Assembly: GCF_008824185.1 (NCBI RefSeq)
Contig: NZ_CP044426.1
Span: forward strand, 62,001-126,000
From: Paracoccus pantotrophus
Lineage (GTDB): Bacteria; Pseudomonadota; Alphaproteobacteria; Rhodobacterales; Rhodobacteraceae
Direction: 5' to 3'
DNA: 64,000 nucleotides
Numbering within the stretch: position 1 is the first letter of the stretch; each line of letters begins with the position of its first letter. Below the pieces are notes generated by a model. It searched no databases, was not told the DNA's origin, and saw only the letters and a list, made by a program, of their open reading frames with translations. A program made the position numbers and the translations under genes. This document shows, piece by piece, positions 41,611 through 52,680 of this stretch.

Positions 41611-42951
41611 ATGTCGATTTCATCTGCCCTCAGTGCCGGGGTGTCCGGGCTTGCCGCCAATTCCACGCGCCTGGCCAATATTTCCGACAATATCGCGAAT
41701 TCCGGCACCTATGGCTACAAGCGGGTGGATACCAGTTTCGAAAGCATGGTGATCAACCAGGGCCGCGGCGGCGGGCTTTATACGGCCGGCGGCGTCCGCG
41801 CCTCGACCAGCCGGCTGGTGGACCAGCGCGGCAACCTGGTTCCCACCGCGCATCCGATGGACATCGCGATTTCCGGGCGCGGCATGCTGCCCGTGATCCA
41901 TGCCGCCGCCCTGGCCTCGGGACCGGGCACGCAGCGCGAACTGGTGATGACGACGACCGGTTCGTTCCGCACCGACGATCAGGGGTATCTTCGCACCGGT
42001 TCGGGGCTGGTGCTGATGGGCTGGCCGGCCAATGCCGACGGCACGATTTCCAGCCAGCCGCGCGATTCTGCGACCGGCTTGCAGCCGATCCTGATCAATC
42101 CCAGCCAGACCGCGGCCGACCCGACGACGCGGATCAACCTGCGCGTGAACCTACCCGCCGACGACGCGGTCGCCGGCGCGGCCGGCGATGCCTGGGAAAT
42201 GGAGGTCGAATATTTCGGCAACCTCGGCAATTCCGAAAGGATGGCGGTCAGCTTCACGCCCGAGGTGGCGGGCGCGGCCGGGACTCGCACGAACCGCTGG
42301 ACGATGGAGATCCGCGATTCGGCCATCATCGACGATCCGGCTACCCCCGCCGACGACTCGCTGATCGGCGTCTACACGCTGGAGTTCCAGGGCGGCCAGT
42401 CCGGCGGCGGCACGCTTGCGGGCGTGACGACGGTCACGGGCGGCGCCTACAGCGCGGCAACCGGGCTTCTCACCGTCCCCGGCGCGAACGGACCGATGAC
42501 CATCAACCTGGGCCGATATGGCGACAGCCAGGGGATCACCCAGCTCAGCGCCGGCTTCTCGCCGGCCAATGTGACCAAGAACGGCTCGCCTGTCGGGAAC
42601 CTGACCGCGCTGGAGATCGACGAAAGTGGCCATCTTCGCGCCACCTATGACACCGGTTTCACGCGGACCCTGTATCAGGTGCCGCTGGTGGATGTTCCCA
42701 ATCCGAACGGTCTGATCGCGATGGACAACCAGACCTACAAGATCTCGCCCCAATCCGGTGCGTTCTACCTGTGGGATGCCGGCGACGGTCCGACTGGCGC
42801 GATCGCCGGCTATGCGCGTGAGGCATCGACCACCGATGTCGCGGCCGAGTTGACCGATCTGATCCAGACCCAGCGCGCCTATACCTCGAACGCCAAGGTC
42901 ATCCAGACCGTCGACGAGATGCTGCAGGAAACCGCCAATCTCAAGCGCTGA
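41611..42951 (+). CDS. flgE: Flagellar hook protein FlgE
   Basis: 446 residues. The N-terminal rod/hook signature SALSAGVSGLAANSTRLANIS with NIANSGTYGYKR, and the C-terminal LIQTQRAYTSNAKVIQTVDEM, define the axial protein family; the central D2-type region is typical of hook protein. It polymerises into the universal joint between rod and filament. No stop-start overlap follows; a 52-base gap precedes flgK, which may be read through. Confidence 0.92.
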   Translation: MSISSALSAGVSGLAANSTRLANISDNIANSGTYGYKRVDTSFESMVINQGRGGGLYTAGGVRASTSRLVDQRGNLVPTAHPMDIAISGRGMLPVIHAAALASGPGTQRELVMTTTGSFRTDDQGYLRTGSGLVLMGWPANADGTISSQPRDSATGLQPILINPSQTAADPTTRINLRVNLPADDAVAGAAGDAWEMEVEYFGNLGNSERMAVSFTPEVAGAAGTRTNRWTMEIRDSAIIDDPATPADDSLIGVYTLEFQGGQSGGGTLAGVTTVTGGAYSAATGLLTVPGANGPMTINLGRYGDSQGITQLSAGFSPANVTKNGSPVGNLTALEIDESGHLRATYDTGFTRTLYQVPLVDVPNPNGLIAMDNQTYKISPQSGAFYLWDAGDGPTGAIAGYAREASTTDVAAELTDLIQTQRAYTSNAKVIQTVDEMLQETANLKR

Positions 42952-43003
42952 CATTGGCCGGCGTGCTTCAGCCTGTCCCGCGCTCGGAAAACGGAGTTTG
43001 TAA

Positions 43004-44461
43004 ATGAGCCTTTCATCCGCCATCTCCAATGCCGTTTCAGGGCTGACCGCGGCTTCGCGGGGCACGGAAGTCGTGTCCTCCAACATTGCGAACGCGCTGA
43101 CGCCCGGCTACGGGCGCAGAGAGCTCGACCTGTCCTCGCGCCTGGCAGAACGCGGTGGCGGCGTGAGCATCGATGGCGTCAGCCGAACGGTCACGGCGGG
43201 GCTGATCGCCGACAATCGCCTGGCTCTGGCGGATGTCGGTTCAACCCGGACCGTGGCGGCCTTCCACGCCACCATGGAACAGGCCTTCGGCACCGGGACC
43301 GAGGCATCCTCGCTGGTCCAAACTCTCACCGACTTCGAATCCGCGCTGACCCGTGCGGCCGCAAGGCCCGACAGCGAAGCACGGCTGGCGACGGTGCTGG
43401 ATACGGCCACGGTCCTGGCAAACAAGGTCAACGGCATTTCCGCCACCATCCAGGCCGAGCGTGGCAAGGCGGAACAGGCCATCAAGAATGACGTTTCGCG
43501 GTTGAACACCGCGCTTGAACAGGTGGCGAAACTGAATGCGCAGATCGTCACCGTAACCGCGCAGGGCAAGGATGCCTCGTCGCTGATGGATGCGCGACAG
43601 GCGATCATAGACAGCGTATCGGATATCGTGCCTATCAAGGAGGTACCGCGTGAAAATGGCCGGGTTGCCCTGTTCACATCCGGCGGCGCCATCCTGCTGG
43701 ACGGCACCGAGCCGGCCAGGATCGGCTTCGACGCCGTCTCCGGCATCACTGTCGATATGACCGCGGCCAGCGGCGCGCTTTCTGCGCTGACGCTGAACGG
43801 CAAGCCACTTGGCGACCCGCAGAAAACCATGTGGAACGGCGGCAGTCTGGAAGCGAATTTTGTCATTCGCGACCAGATTGCCCCGGCTTACCAGCAGCAG
43901 ATCGACGCTTTCGCCCGCGATCTATACGACAGGTTGTCCGATCCGGCGATCGACCCTTCCCTGAATCCAGGCGACCCAGGGCTGTTCACGGATTCCCAGG
44001 GCGCTTTCAGCTCTGCCGATGAAACCGGCTTCGCCAGCCGCATTGCGGTTAACCGGGCGGCAAACCCCGAAACGGGCGGACAACTTTGGCGGATCCGCGC
44101 GGGTATAAATGCGATCGACCCCGGCAGTTCGGGAGAAAGCGCGCTGCTTGATCGGCTCGGTATGGCAATTTCGACCACGCGTTCGCCGGCTTCGGCCAGC
44201 TTGTCCGACGCACCACGCGGCCTGCAGGGCCTTTCGGCAGACCTGTCTTCGGCTGTTGCAACGAATCGTATCCGAGCCGAAGCCAGCGCCATGCAAAGCA
44301 GCTCGCGTCAATCTGGTCTCCAATCGGCCCTTCTGGCGGAGGGGGTGGACAGCGACAAGGAAATGGAAAGCCTGCTCGCTTTGGAGCGTGCCTACGCCGC
44401 CAATGCCAAGGTCTTTCAGACCGCAAATGACATGCTGGATACTATCCTGAGGCTGACATGA
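43004..44461 (+). CDS. flgK: Flagellar hook-associated protein FlgK (HAP1)
   Basis: 485 residues. The axial N-terminus SSAISNAVSGLTAASRGTEV with SSNIANALTPGYGRRELDLS and the C-terminal LLALERAYAANAKVFQTAND identify the hook-filament junction family. The length suits FlgK of fla2-type systems. Its last codons overlap the flgL start (ATGA). Base composition in this gene and the next two is visibly less GC-rich than in the flanking housekeeping genes. Confidence 0.92.
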   Translation: MSLSSAISNAVSGLTAASRGTEVVSSNIANALTPGYGRRELDLSSRLAERGGGVSIDGVSRTVTAGLIADNRLALADVGSTRTVAAFHATMEQAFGTGTEASSLVQTLTDFESALTRAAARPDSEARLATVLDTATVLANKVNGISATIQAERGKAEQAIKNDVSRLNTALEQVAKLNAQIVTVTAQGKDASSLMDARQAIIDSVSDIVPIKEVPRENGRVALFTSGGAILLDGTEPARIGFDAVSGITVDMTAASGALSALTLNGKPLGDPQKTMWNGGSLEANFVIRDQIAPAYQQQIDAFARDLYDRLSDPAIDPSLNPGDPGLFTDSQGAFSSADETGFASRIAVNRAANPETGGQLWRIRAGINAIDPGSSGESALLDRLGMAISTTRSPASASLSDAPRGLQGLSADLSSAVATNRIRAEASAMQSSSRQSGLQSALLAEGVDSDKEMESLLALERAYAANAKVFQTANDMLDTILRLT

Positions 44462-45477
44462 CCGCTTTTCATTCCATCGGCGATCTTTCCCGTTCCTATC
44501 AACTCCGCCTTGGGCAGCAGGGGCTGAAAGCCAGGCTGGACCGGCTGACCCAGGAAATGATGACCGGGGACAAATCGGATATTCCCAAGACGCTGGGCGG
44601 GGATCTGTCGGGGATCTCGCATATCGAATCCCGACTGAAGCTGCTGACCACGTTCCAGCAAAACGCATCGGAAGCGCAAACCCGGCTGGCCGGCATGCAG
44701 GCCGCGCTCGGGCAGATCCACGATGTCGTGGACGATCTCGGCCCCCGGTTGCTGACGGAGCCCAATATTCTGGACGAGCATGACCTGAGGGCGCGTGCCG
44801 ACAGCATCAACCGGGATTTCCAGTCTATGCTTGCTACCCTGAACACCACCAGCGCCGGGCAACATCTTTTTGCAGGCAACCGGACCGACGGTCCGGCACT
44901 GACCGGTTTTGAAACGATCCTCGCGGAGCTGAATACCGCGGTCTCTGGCGCGACCACGGCGGCGGCTATCGCAAACCGTATCGACGCATGGTTCGCTGCG
45001 CCACAGGGGGCTGGGGGCTTTTCCGACACGGTCTACCGGGGTAGCGATAACGGCAGTACCCGGTTCTTGATTTCGCCCGATCATCGGATCGACAGCAATC
45101 TTTCGGCCAATTCGGTGGAACTGCGCGACACGCTCAAGGGAATGGCCATGATCGCCTATGCTTCGGAAGCCGGGCCGGCAATGGACGCAAAGACCTTGCG
45201 CGATCTTTTCTCCGAAGCCGGGGTCCGACTGGCCAAGGCAACGATCGGATTGACTGCTGCCCGCGCCGATCTGGGCCAACAACAAGCCGCCGTCACCCAG
45301 GCGCAGGCCAGAAACTCGGCCGAAACAACAACGCTATCCATCGCGCGCACGAACATGATCGGTGCCGACCCCGCTGAGACCGCCACTGCCTTGGAGGAAA
45401 CAGAAGCAAAGATTCAAAGTCTCTATGCCATCACGGTTCGGCTTTCCCGTCTCAGCCTCGCGGACTACCTGTCATGA
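44458..45477 (+). CDS. flgL: Flagellar hook-associated protein FlgL (HAP3)
   Basis: 339 residues of the flagellin-like FlgL family. N-terminal helix with SYQLRLGQQGLKARLDRLTQ, a central LNTTSAGQHLFAGNRTDGPAL region typical of FlgL, and a C-terminal coiled helix (ALEETEAKIQSLYAITVRLSRL). It joins hook to filament with FlgK. It overlaps flgK and flgI by four bases each, so the three genes are tightly coupled. Confidence 0.9.
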   Translation: MTAFHSIGDLSRSYQLRLGQQGLKARLDRLTQEMMTGDKSDIPKTLGGDLSGISHIESRLKLLTTFQQNASEAQTRLAGMQAALGQIHDVVDDLGPRLLTEPNILDEHDLRARADSINRDFQSMLATLNTTSAGQHLFAGNRTDGPALTGFETILAELNTAVSGATTAAAIANRIDAWFAAPQGAGGFSDTVYRGSDNGSTRFLISPDHRIDSNLSANSVELRDTLKGMAMIAYASEAGPAMDAKTLRDLFSEAGVRLAKATIGLTAARADLGQQQAAVTQAQARNSAETTTLSIARTNMIGADPAETATALEETEAKIQSLYAITVRLSRLSLADYLS

Positions 45478-46574
45478 GGTTTTTATGCCTTCTGCTGATC
45501 CTGTTCGGCCTTGCCGCTCCCGGACTCGCAGCGCCGGTCCGGATCAAGGATCTGGCCAATATCGACGGCGTCCGGGGCAACGATCTGGTCGGTTATGGCC
45601 TTGTCGTCGGTCTGAGCGGTTCGGGCGACAGCTTGCGAAACTCGCCTTTTACCGAAGAGATCATGGCCGGATTGCTGGAACGACTGGGCGTTAATGTCAC
45701 TGACGAAGCATTCCGGCCCAAGAACGTGGCGGCGGTGATCGTCACAGCGACCCTGCCGCCCTTTGCGCGTGCCGGTTCGCAGATCGATGTCAGCGTGGCC
45801 GCGATAGGCGATGCGAAAAGCCTGCTGGGTGGCACATTGGTCATGACGCCGCTGAGCGCGGCAGACGGCGAAATATACGCCGTAGCGCAAGGCTCGGTTC
45901 TGGCTGGAGGAACGGAAGCCTCCGGTGCAGCCGCCTCGGTCGTCCAAGGCGTGCCGACAACAGGAACCATCCCCTCGGGCGCGCGGGTGGAGCGGGAGGT
46001 GGCCTTCGATTTCTCGCAGATGACAAACCTGCGCCTGGCGTTGAGGAATCCCGATTTCACCACAGCAGCCCGCGTGGAGGCTGCGATCAATCGCACGCTG
46101 GGACGTGGACTGGCCGAGCTTGTCGATTCGGGAACCATCGTGATCGACTCGACCGTTTTGGGCCGGGTCAACCCGGCGCGGCTTATGGGACAGATCGAGA
46201 ATATCACCGTCGAGCCCGAGACAGCCGCTCGCGTCGTCATCGATCACAAATCTGGCACTATTGTCATGGGCGAGGATGTGCGCATCTCGCGGGTGGCGGT
46301 TTCCCAGGGCAACTTGACCCTGCGGGTGCGGGAAACACCTGTCGTGTCGCAACCGAATCCCTTCTCTCCGGGAGAAACCGTGGTTCTGCCCAGGACGCAG
46401 GCCGAAATCACCCAGGAACCGGGGATCGGCTTTGCCGAAATATCCGGTGAATCATCCTTGTCCGAGGTGGTCGCGGGGCTCAACGCCCTGGGCATCAGGC
46501 CCCGCGACATGATTGATATCTTGAAGGCGGTTCATGCCGCTGGGGCGCTGCATGCCGAATTCATCGTGAACTGA
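45474..46574 (+). CDS. flgI: Flagellar P-ring protein FlgI
   Basis: 366 residues with a signal peptide (MRFLCLLLILFGLAAPGLA/AP). The mature start VRIKDLANIDGVRGNDLVGY and GLVVGLSGSGDSL match the family exactly, and the C-terminal LGIRPRDMIDILKAVHAAGALHAE is the conserved end. It forms the peptidoglycan-level ring of the flagellar motor after Sec export. It ends the flagellar group; a GC hairpin at 46615-46632 follows without a T tract. Confidence 0.95.
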   Translation: MRFLCLLLILFGLAAPGLAAPVRIKDLANIDGVRGNDLVGYGLVVGLSGSGDSLRNSPFTEEIMAGLLERLGVNVTDEAFRPKNVAAVIVTATLPPFARAGSQIDVSVAAIGDAKSLLGGTLVMTPLSAADGEIYAVAQGSVLAGGTEASGAAASVVQGVPTTGTIPSGARVEREVAFDFSQMTNLRLALRNPDFTTAARVEAAINRTLGRGLAELVDSGTIVIDSTVLGRVNPARLMGQIENITVEPETAARVVIDHKSGTIVMGEDVRISRVAVSQGNLTLRVRETPVVSQPNPFSPGETVVLPRTQAEITQEPGIGFAEISGESSLSEVVAGLNALGIRPRDMIDILKAVHAAGALHAEFIVN

Positions 46575-46670
46575 ACCGGAACAACCACTCGGCGCAGGGC
46601 CTTTGCGCTTCCGAGGCCGGACTTTCCCGGCCGCATCTGCAACCGGCCGATGTCGGTGCGACGGGCGGAC

Positions 46671-47321
46671 TCAGATGACCGGCGTGAATCCCCCAGCCTG
46701 ATGATCGTATTGTTCCAGCGTTCCCTCGGCGATGTCGTGCAAGACTCCGTGCAAGGACAGGTTCCCTGATTCGACTGCGGTTTTCACAAAGGGAAAGGTC
46801 ATCAGGTTTTCAAGCGAAACCAGGACGGCCTGCCGTTCGAGCCCGCGAATCTGCTGTTCGGGCGGCAGCGTCGCCACGCGCTCGTAACCCGGTCGCAGGA
46901 TGTCCATCCAGCGGCCGACAAAGCTGGATTTTTCCTCGAGCTCGGGCGCATGGCCGGAACACATGGCATGGCATCCCTGCACGCCGCCGCAATTGGTATG
47001 TCCCACCACGACCACATGGGCGACCTTGAGCGTGTTCACCGCATATTCGACCGCGGCCGAGGTTCCATGCTGCTCACCGTCCGGCGCATAGGGCGGAACC
47101 AGATTCGCGATGTTGCGGTGAATGAAGAACTCACCTGTATCCGCCCCGAAGATCGAGGTCACATGAACGCGCGAATCGCAACAGGCGATGACCATGGCGC
47201 GGGGATGCTGGCCGTCCTCGGCCAGGCGGCGATACCAGACACGATTTTCGACAAAGGCTGTGGCGCGCCAGCCGTGGTAGCGCTGGACCAGATACAGCGG
47301 CAGTGGACGTGCTTCTTTCAT
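46671..47321 (-). CDS. Beta-class carbonic anhydrase
   Basis: 216 residues. The zinc ligands and catalytic Asp-Arg dyad are seen: C48-D49-S50-R51 and H108-x-x-C111 (HTNCGG). The family interconverts CO2 and bicarbonate in the cytoplasm. The ATG at 47321 is preferred to the one at 47333 because AGGATAGGA directly precedes it, while the earlier ATG has no ribosome site. It is divergent from the small unknown gene, in a gap of 145 bases. Confidence 0.93.
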   Translation of the reverse strand: MKEARPLPLYLVQRYHGWRATAFVENRVWYRRLAEDGQHPRAMVIACCDSRVHVTSIFGADTGEFFIHRNIANLVPPYAPDGEQHGTSAAVEYAVNTLKVAHVVVVGHTNCGGVQGCHAMCSGHAPELEEKSSFVGRWMDILRPGYERVATLPPEQQIRGLERQAVLVSLENLMTFPFVKTAVESGNLSLHGVLHDIAEGTLEQYDHQAGGFTPVI

Positions 47322-47372
47322 TCCTATCCTCATCTACCGATCGCAAGAGTGATAGCGGCTGAACCGATAAAG

Positions 47373-47401
47373 TTCGAGTGGTTTAGCGCGCGCTGTATAA
47401 C
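47373..47401 (+). promoter_or_regulatory. Candidate promoter of the 125-residue unknown gene
   Basis: TTCGAG, 17 bases, TATAAC: a good -10 and a partial -35, in the gap between the divergent carbonic anhydrase and the unknown gene that starts at 47467. The leader would be about 60 bases. Confidence 0.45.
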
Positions 47402-47466
47402 CTTTTCTTGATGGATTGGTGCCAGCTTGCGCCTCGGCGCGACAGAAAGCCCAGATGGGAGCGGGA

Positions 47467-47844
47467 ATGACGAAGATTGCAGTTCTGAGCATGGACGAGA
47501 CCGTTCGGATCGACGTGCAAAGGCTTGAACAGATCGTTCGTGAACTGGGGGAACCCGCGGCGGGCCGGATTATCGGTGCGGCGCTGGAACAGCTTGCGCT
47601 TGCGCTCGGCCGCACGGTGGCAGCCTCGCAGCGGGGCGACCTGGGGGTCGTCGTCGCCAACGCCGACCAGCTTTCGCGATTGGCTTGGCAGGTCGGGCTC
47701 GTCACCCTGGCCGGTGTCGCCATAGATGTCGGCGCTTGCGCGGAACGCCAGGACGATCCGGCGCTTGCTGCCACCACCCGCAGGCTTGAGCGGATCGGCA
47801 ACCGGTCGTTGACCCAGCTGTGGGATTCGCCGGAATCCCCTTGA
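47467..47844 (+). CDS. Small protein of unknown function
   Basis: 125 residues, predicted soluble, with alternating helical segments: a first half with RLEQIVRELGEPAAGRII and AALEQLALALGRT, a middle GVVVANADQLSRLAW, and an end rich in Arg (TRRLERIGNRSLTQLW). There is no membrane segment or cofactor motif, and I do not recognise a family. GGAG lies at good spacing before the ATG; two earlier ATG/TTG codons lack this. It stands before the aminopeptidase gene (66-base gap) and after a plausible promoter of its own. Confidence 0.6.
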   Translation: MTKIAVLSMDETVRIDVQRLEQIVRELGEPAAGRIIGAALEQLALALGRTVAASQRGDLGVVVANADQLSRLAWQVGLVTLAGVAIDVGACAERQDDPALAATTRRLERIGNRSLTQLWDSPESP

Positions 47845-47910
47845 ACGAACGCGCCCTTGCAGCCCTTGGCCGGGGCGTTAGGGTGCCGCAAAGGACAGAA
47901 GGTCACGAAA

Positions 47911-49310
<1,400 letters not shown>

Positions 49311-49314
<4 letters not shown>

Positions 49315-50162
49315 CCGCGCCTGCCGACCGCCGGCTGACCCCGGCGACCGAGCGGGTCGCGCTGGAATCCCTGCGCGGCATCCTGGAGCGTCCGGCCTAT
49401 ACCCCCGGGCAGCCGATGCGGTTGGCCGCGCCGCTGGCCGATCTGTGCCGCGCGCCCTGCGGCGCCCGCGACCGCCAGCTGAATTTCGGCGCCGACCTGG
49501 TGCAGCTGGAACAGGCCGAGGGCTGGGCCTTCGTGCAGGCGGCGGCCGACGGCTATTGTGGCTGGGTCCGGGCCGAGGGGTTGAGCCGGCAGATGCCGGC
49601 CATCACCCACCGGGTCAGCGCCCCGGCCACCCATGTCTATGCCGAGCCGGACATGAAAACCCCCGAGCAGATGCGGCTGTCGCTGGGCGCGCGGCTGACG
49701 GTCGTCGCCATGCGGGACGGTTTCGCCCGGCTGGCGCAGGGCGGCTGGGTGCCGGCGCAGCATATCTCGGACCGGGCCGAGCGCGACCCCGCCGCGGTGG
49801 CCGAGCGTTTCCTGGGCACGCCCTATCTGTGGGGGGGCAACAGCCGCTGCGGCATCGACTGCTCGGGCCTGGCGCAGGCTGCGCTGGCGGCCTGCGCCGT
49901 GCCCTGTCCGGGCGACAGCGACATGCAGGAAGCCGCTTTTCCCCCGGCCGACGGCGCGATCCGCCGCAACGACCTGCTGTTCTGGCCCGGCCACGTCGCC
50001 CTGGCGCTGGACGGCGAGCGCATGATCCATGCCACCGCCTTCGCCATGGCGGTGATCGTCGAGCCCATAGCCCAGGCCGTCACCCGCATCGACGCGGCCG
50101 GACAGGGACCGTTCCGCGGCGCCAGGCGGCCCTCGCTTGCCGTGCAGGCGCCATTTCCCTAG
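49311..50162 (+). CDS. NlpC/P60 family cysteine hydrolase with SH3-like domains
   Basis: 283 residues. The N-terminal half contains two SH3-like segments (for example GADLVQLEQAEGWAFVQ and GARLTVVAMRDGFARLAQGGWV). The C-terminal NlpC/P60 domain has catalytic C184 (RCGIDCSGLAQ) and H228 (WPGHVALAL). Such enzymes cleave gamma-D-glutamyl-diaminopimelate bonds of murein peptides. No signal peptide is visible, so it may act on recycled cytoplasmic muropeptides, consistent with its overlap with an aminopeptidase gene. Confidence 0.87.
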
Positions 50163-50186
50163 CCTCGACCGGAAAGGAGGGTGCGT

Positions 50187-51242
50187 ATGGTTCATCTCTG
50201 GGTCCGCGCGGAAAGCCGCGCCAATGAACAGCGGGTCGGCATCACCCCGGCAGGCGTGGGCGAGTTGATCGCGCAGGGCTTTCGCGTCACGGTCGAGGAA
50301 AGCCCGCATCGTGTCCTGCCCGTCGCCGATTATGCCGCGGCCGGGGCCGAGATCGCGCCCGCGGCTTCATGGCCCGGCGCCCCGGCCGAGGCCATCGTCT
50401 TTGGCCTCAAGGAACTGCCCGAGGACGGCACGCCCCTGGCGCATCGCCACATCATGTTCGGCCATGCCTACAAGGGCCAGCCGGCCGGGCTGGCGCTGCT
50501 GCGCCGGTTTCGCGACGGCGGCGGCGCGCTCTATGACCTGGAATACCTGACCGACGAAAGCGGCCGGCGGCTGGCGGCCTTCGGCTATTGGGCCGGTTTC
50601 GCCGGGGCAGCGGTCTCGCTGAAGGCTTGGGCGGCGCAGCGGCGCGGCAGCCTCTGCGGGCCGGTCGCCGCCTGGCCCTCGCAAGAGGCGATGCTGGACG
50701 AGCTGCGGGCCGAGCTGGACGCGACCGGCGCGCCGCGGCCGCATGCCATCGTGGTGGGCGCGCTGGGGAGGGTGGGCAGCGGCGCTTCGGACCTGCTGGG
50801 CCGCATGGGGGTGCGGGTCACGAAATGGGACATGGCCGAGACGGCCGGCGGCGGCCCCTTCCCCGAGATCCTGGCGCATGAGCTGTTCGTCAATTGCATC
50901 CTGGCCGGGCCGCAGACCCCGGTTCTGGTGCCGCCCGAGGCGGTCGGGCCCGGCCGGGCGCTGACGGTGATCGGTGACGTCGCCTGCGATCCCTCCAGCG
51001 ATTTCAACCCGGTCAAGGTCTATGATCGCGCGACCGACTGGCACCGGCCGGTGGTCCGTGTCGCCGCGCACCCGCCGCTGGACGTGATGGCGATCGACAA
51101 CCTGCCCTCGCTCTTGCCGCGCGAAAGCGCGCTGGATTATGCCGGGCAGCTGTTGCCGGTTCTGAAGCGCCTCGACCGCATCGACGAGGGGGCTTGGGGC
51201 AGGGCAGTGGCGCTGTTCCGGGACCATCTGACCGCGCCTTGA
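50187..51242 (+). CDS. Saccharopine dehydrogenase (LYS1-like, AlaDH/PNT fold)
   Basis: 351 residues. N-terminal ESRANEQRVGITPAGVGEL is the alanine dehydrogenase/pyridine nucleotide transhydrogenase-type opening, and VVGALGRVGSGASDLL is the NAD Rossmann motif. It resembles single-domain saccharopine dehydrogenase (lysine-forming), which acts in lysine breakdown or alpha-aminoadipate metabolism. The ATG at 50187 is chosen since AAAGGAGG sits six bases before it; a GTG at 50181 is too near. The NlpC/P60 gene ends 24 bases upstream, so readthrough is possible. Confidence 0.82.
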   Translation: MVHLWVRAESRANEQRVGITPAGVGELIAQGFRVTVEESPHRVLPVADYAAAGAEIAPAASWPGAPAEAIVFGLKELPEDGTPLAHRHIMFGHAYKGQPAGLALLRRFRDGGGALYDLEYLTDESGRRLAAFGYWAGFAGAAVSLKAWAAQRRGSLCGPVAAWPSQEAMLDELRAELDATGAPRPHAIVVGALGRVGSGASDLLGRMGVRVTKWDMAETAGGGPFPEILAHELFVNCILAGPQTPVLVPPEAVGPGRALTVIGDVACDPSSDFNPVKVYDRATDWHRPVVRVAAHPPLDVMAIDNLPSLLPRESALDYAGQLLPVLKRLDRIDEGAWGRAVALFRDHLTAP

Positions 51243-51310
51243 CCCCCGGCCGGGAACGCAAGCGGCGGCCGGGACGTTGGGCCGCAAACCCCAGTCAGAC
51301 GGATGCGACC

Positions 51311-52498
51311 ATGATGACGCGACCCGCCGCCATTGCCGCCAGCCTTGCCCTGTGCCTTGCCGCCCCGCCGGCGCTGGCCGAGCTGAACGACCGCCCGCCG
51401 AATGCCAGCGGGCAGAGCCCGGCCTTTCCGGGCCAGACCCGCGCCCCCGAGATCCGCCAGCAGATCCCCATGGCCCGGACCCCCTTGATCCGTGGGCTCA
51501 GCAATCCCTGGGGCATGGCGCTTTTGCCCGATGGCGGCCTGCTGATCACCGAACGCACCGGCACGCTGCGGCTGTACCGTGATGGCCAGCTGTCCCAGCC
51601 GATCCAGGGCATGCCCGAGGCCGATGCCCGCGGCCAGGGCGGGCTTCTGGACGTGGCGGTGGCCCCGGATTTTGACCGGACGCGGCAGGTCTGGTTCAGC
51701 TTTTCCGAGCCGCGCGGCAATGGCCGCAACGCCACCGCGGTCGGCACCGGTCGGCTGTCGGCCGATGGCACCGCGCTGGAAGAGATGCGGGTGATCTTCC
51801 GGCAGGAGCCGGCCTGGGATTCGACCCTGCATTTCGGCTCGCGCCTGGTCTTCGACCGGCAGGGCCAGCTGTTTGTCACCACCGGCGAACGCTCGCGCCC
51901 CGAGCCGCGGCAACTGGCGCAGGATCTGGGCACGCATCTGGGCAAGGTGCTGCGCATCGACCCCGTCACCGGTAGCCCCGCGCCCGGCAACCCGTTCAGA
52001 GACGGGCAGGCCCGGCCCGAAATCTGGTCCTGGGGCCATCGCAACATCCAGGCGGCGGCCTTGGACGGGCAGGGCCGGCTATGGACCGTCGAACACGGGC
52101 CGCAGGGCGGCGACGAGCTCAACCTGCCGCAGGCCGGGCGCAACTATGGCTGGCCGGTGATCACCTATGGTCAGGATTACAGCGGCGCCCCAATCGGCCG
52201 GGGCATCACCCAGCGCGAGGGGATGGAGCAGCCGGTCTATTACTGGGATCCGGTGATCGCGCCCAGCGGCATGCTGTTCTATCAGGGTGCCATGTTCCCG
52301 GAACTGCAAGGCGACGCGCTGATCGGCGGCTTGCAGGCCGGCGCGGTGGTGCGGCTGCGCATCGAGGGCGATCGCGTGACCGGAGAGCAGCGCCTGCTGG
52401 AAGGCATCGGCCGGGTGCGCGACATCGAACTGGCGCCGGACGGGGCGCTGCTGGTCCTGACCGATGCGGGCGAACTGATCCGGCTGGCGCGGGACTGA
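51311..52498 (+). CDS. PQQ-dependent sugar dehydrogenase family protein, exported
   Basis: 395 residues with a signal peptide (AAIAASLALCLAAPPALA/EL). The six-bladed propeller of the soluble glucose/aldose (YliI-like) dehydrogenase family is visible in LSNPWGMALLPDGGLLITERTGTLR, ARGQGGLLDVAVAPDF, GTHLGKVLRIDP, SWGHRNIQAAALDGQG and VEHGPQGGDELNLP. It would oxidise sugars in the periplasm using PQQ and calcium. No PQQ synthesis genes are nearby. Two adjacent ATGs (51311, 51314) are both possible starts. Confidence 0.88.
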   Translation: MMTRPAAIAASLALCLAAPPALAELNDRPPNASGQSPAFPGQTRAPEIRQQIPMARTPLIRGLSNPWGMALLPDGGLLITERTGTLRLYRDGQLSQPIQGMPEADARGQGGLLDVAVAPDFDRTRQVWFSFSEPRGNGRNATAVGTGRLSADGTALEEMRVIFRQEPAWDSTLHFGSRLVFDRQGQLFVTTGERSRPEPRQLAQDLGTHLGKVLRIDPVTGSPAPGNPFRDGQARPEIWSWGHRNIQAAALDGQGRLWTVEHGPQGGDELNLPQAGRNYGWPVITYGQDYSGAPIGRGITQREGMEQPVYYWDPVIAPSGMLFYQGAMFPELQGDALIGGLQAGAVVRLRIEGDRVTGEQRLLEGIGRVRDIELAPDGALLVLTDAGELIRLARD

Positions 52499-52680
52499 CG
52501 GCGGGCGCGCCTTCGCAACCTGGCCAGGGCCCAGGCGCCCGATTGCCGGGCGGGGCGGCGACCGCCGGTCCCGGTCATGCGGCCGGACCGGGGCCGGGGA
52601 ACCTGCGACCGCTTTCGCAGTCCTTGGCCGTCGCTGGTGTGGTGCGGAATCGCCGCTGTTCCTTGCCAGGGACCGGATGG

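Noticed and set aside
46615..46632. Hairpin after flgI as an intrinsic terminator
   Set aside because: A 6-bp GGCCGG/CCGGCC stem without a T tract; could be coincidental in GC-rich sequence.
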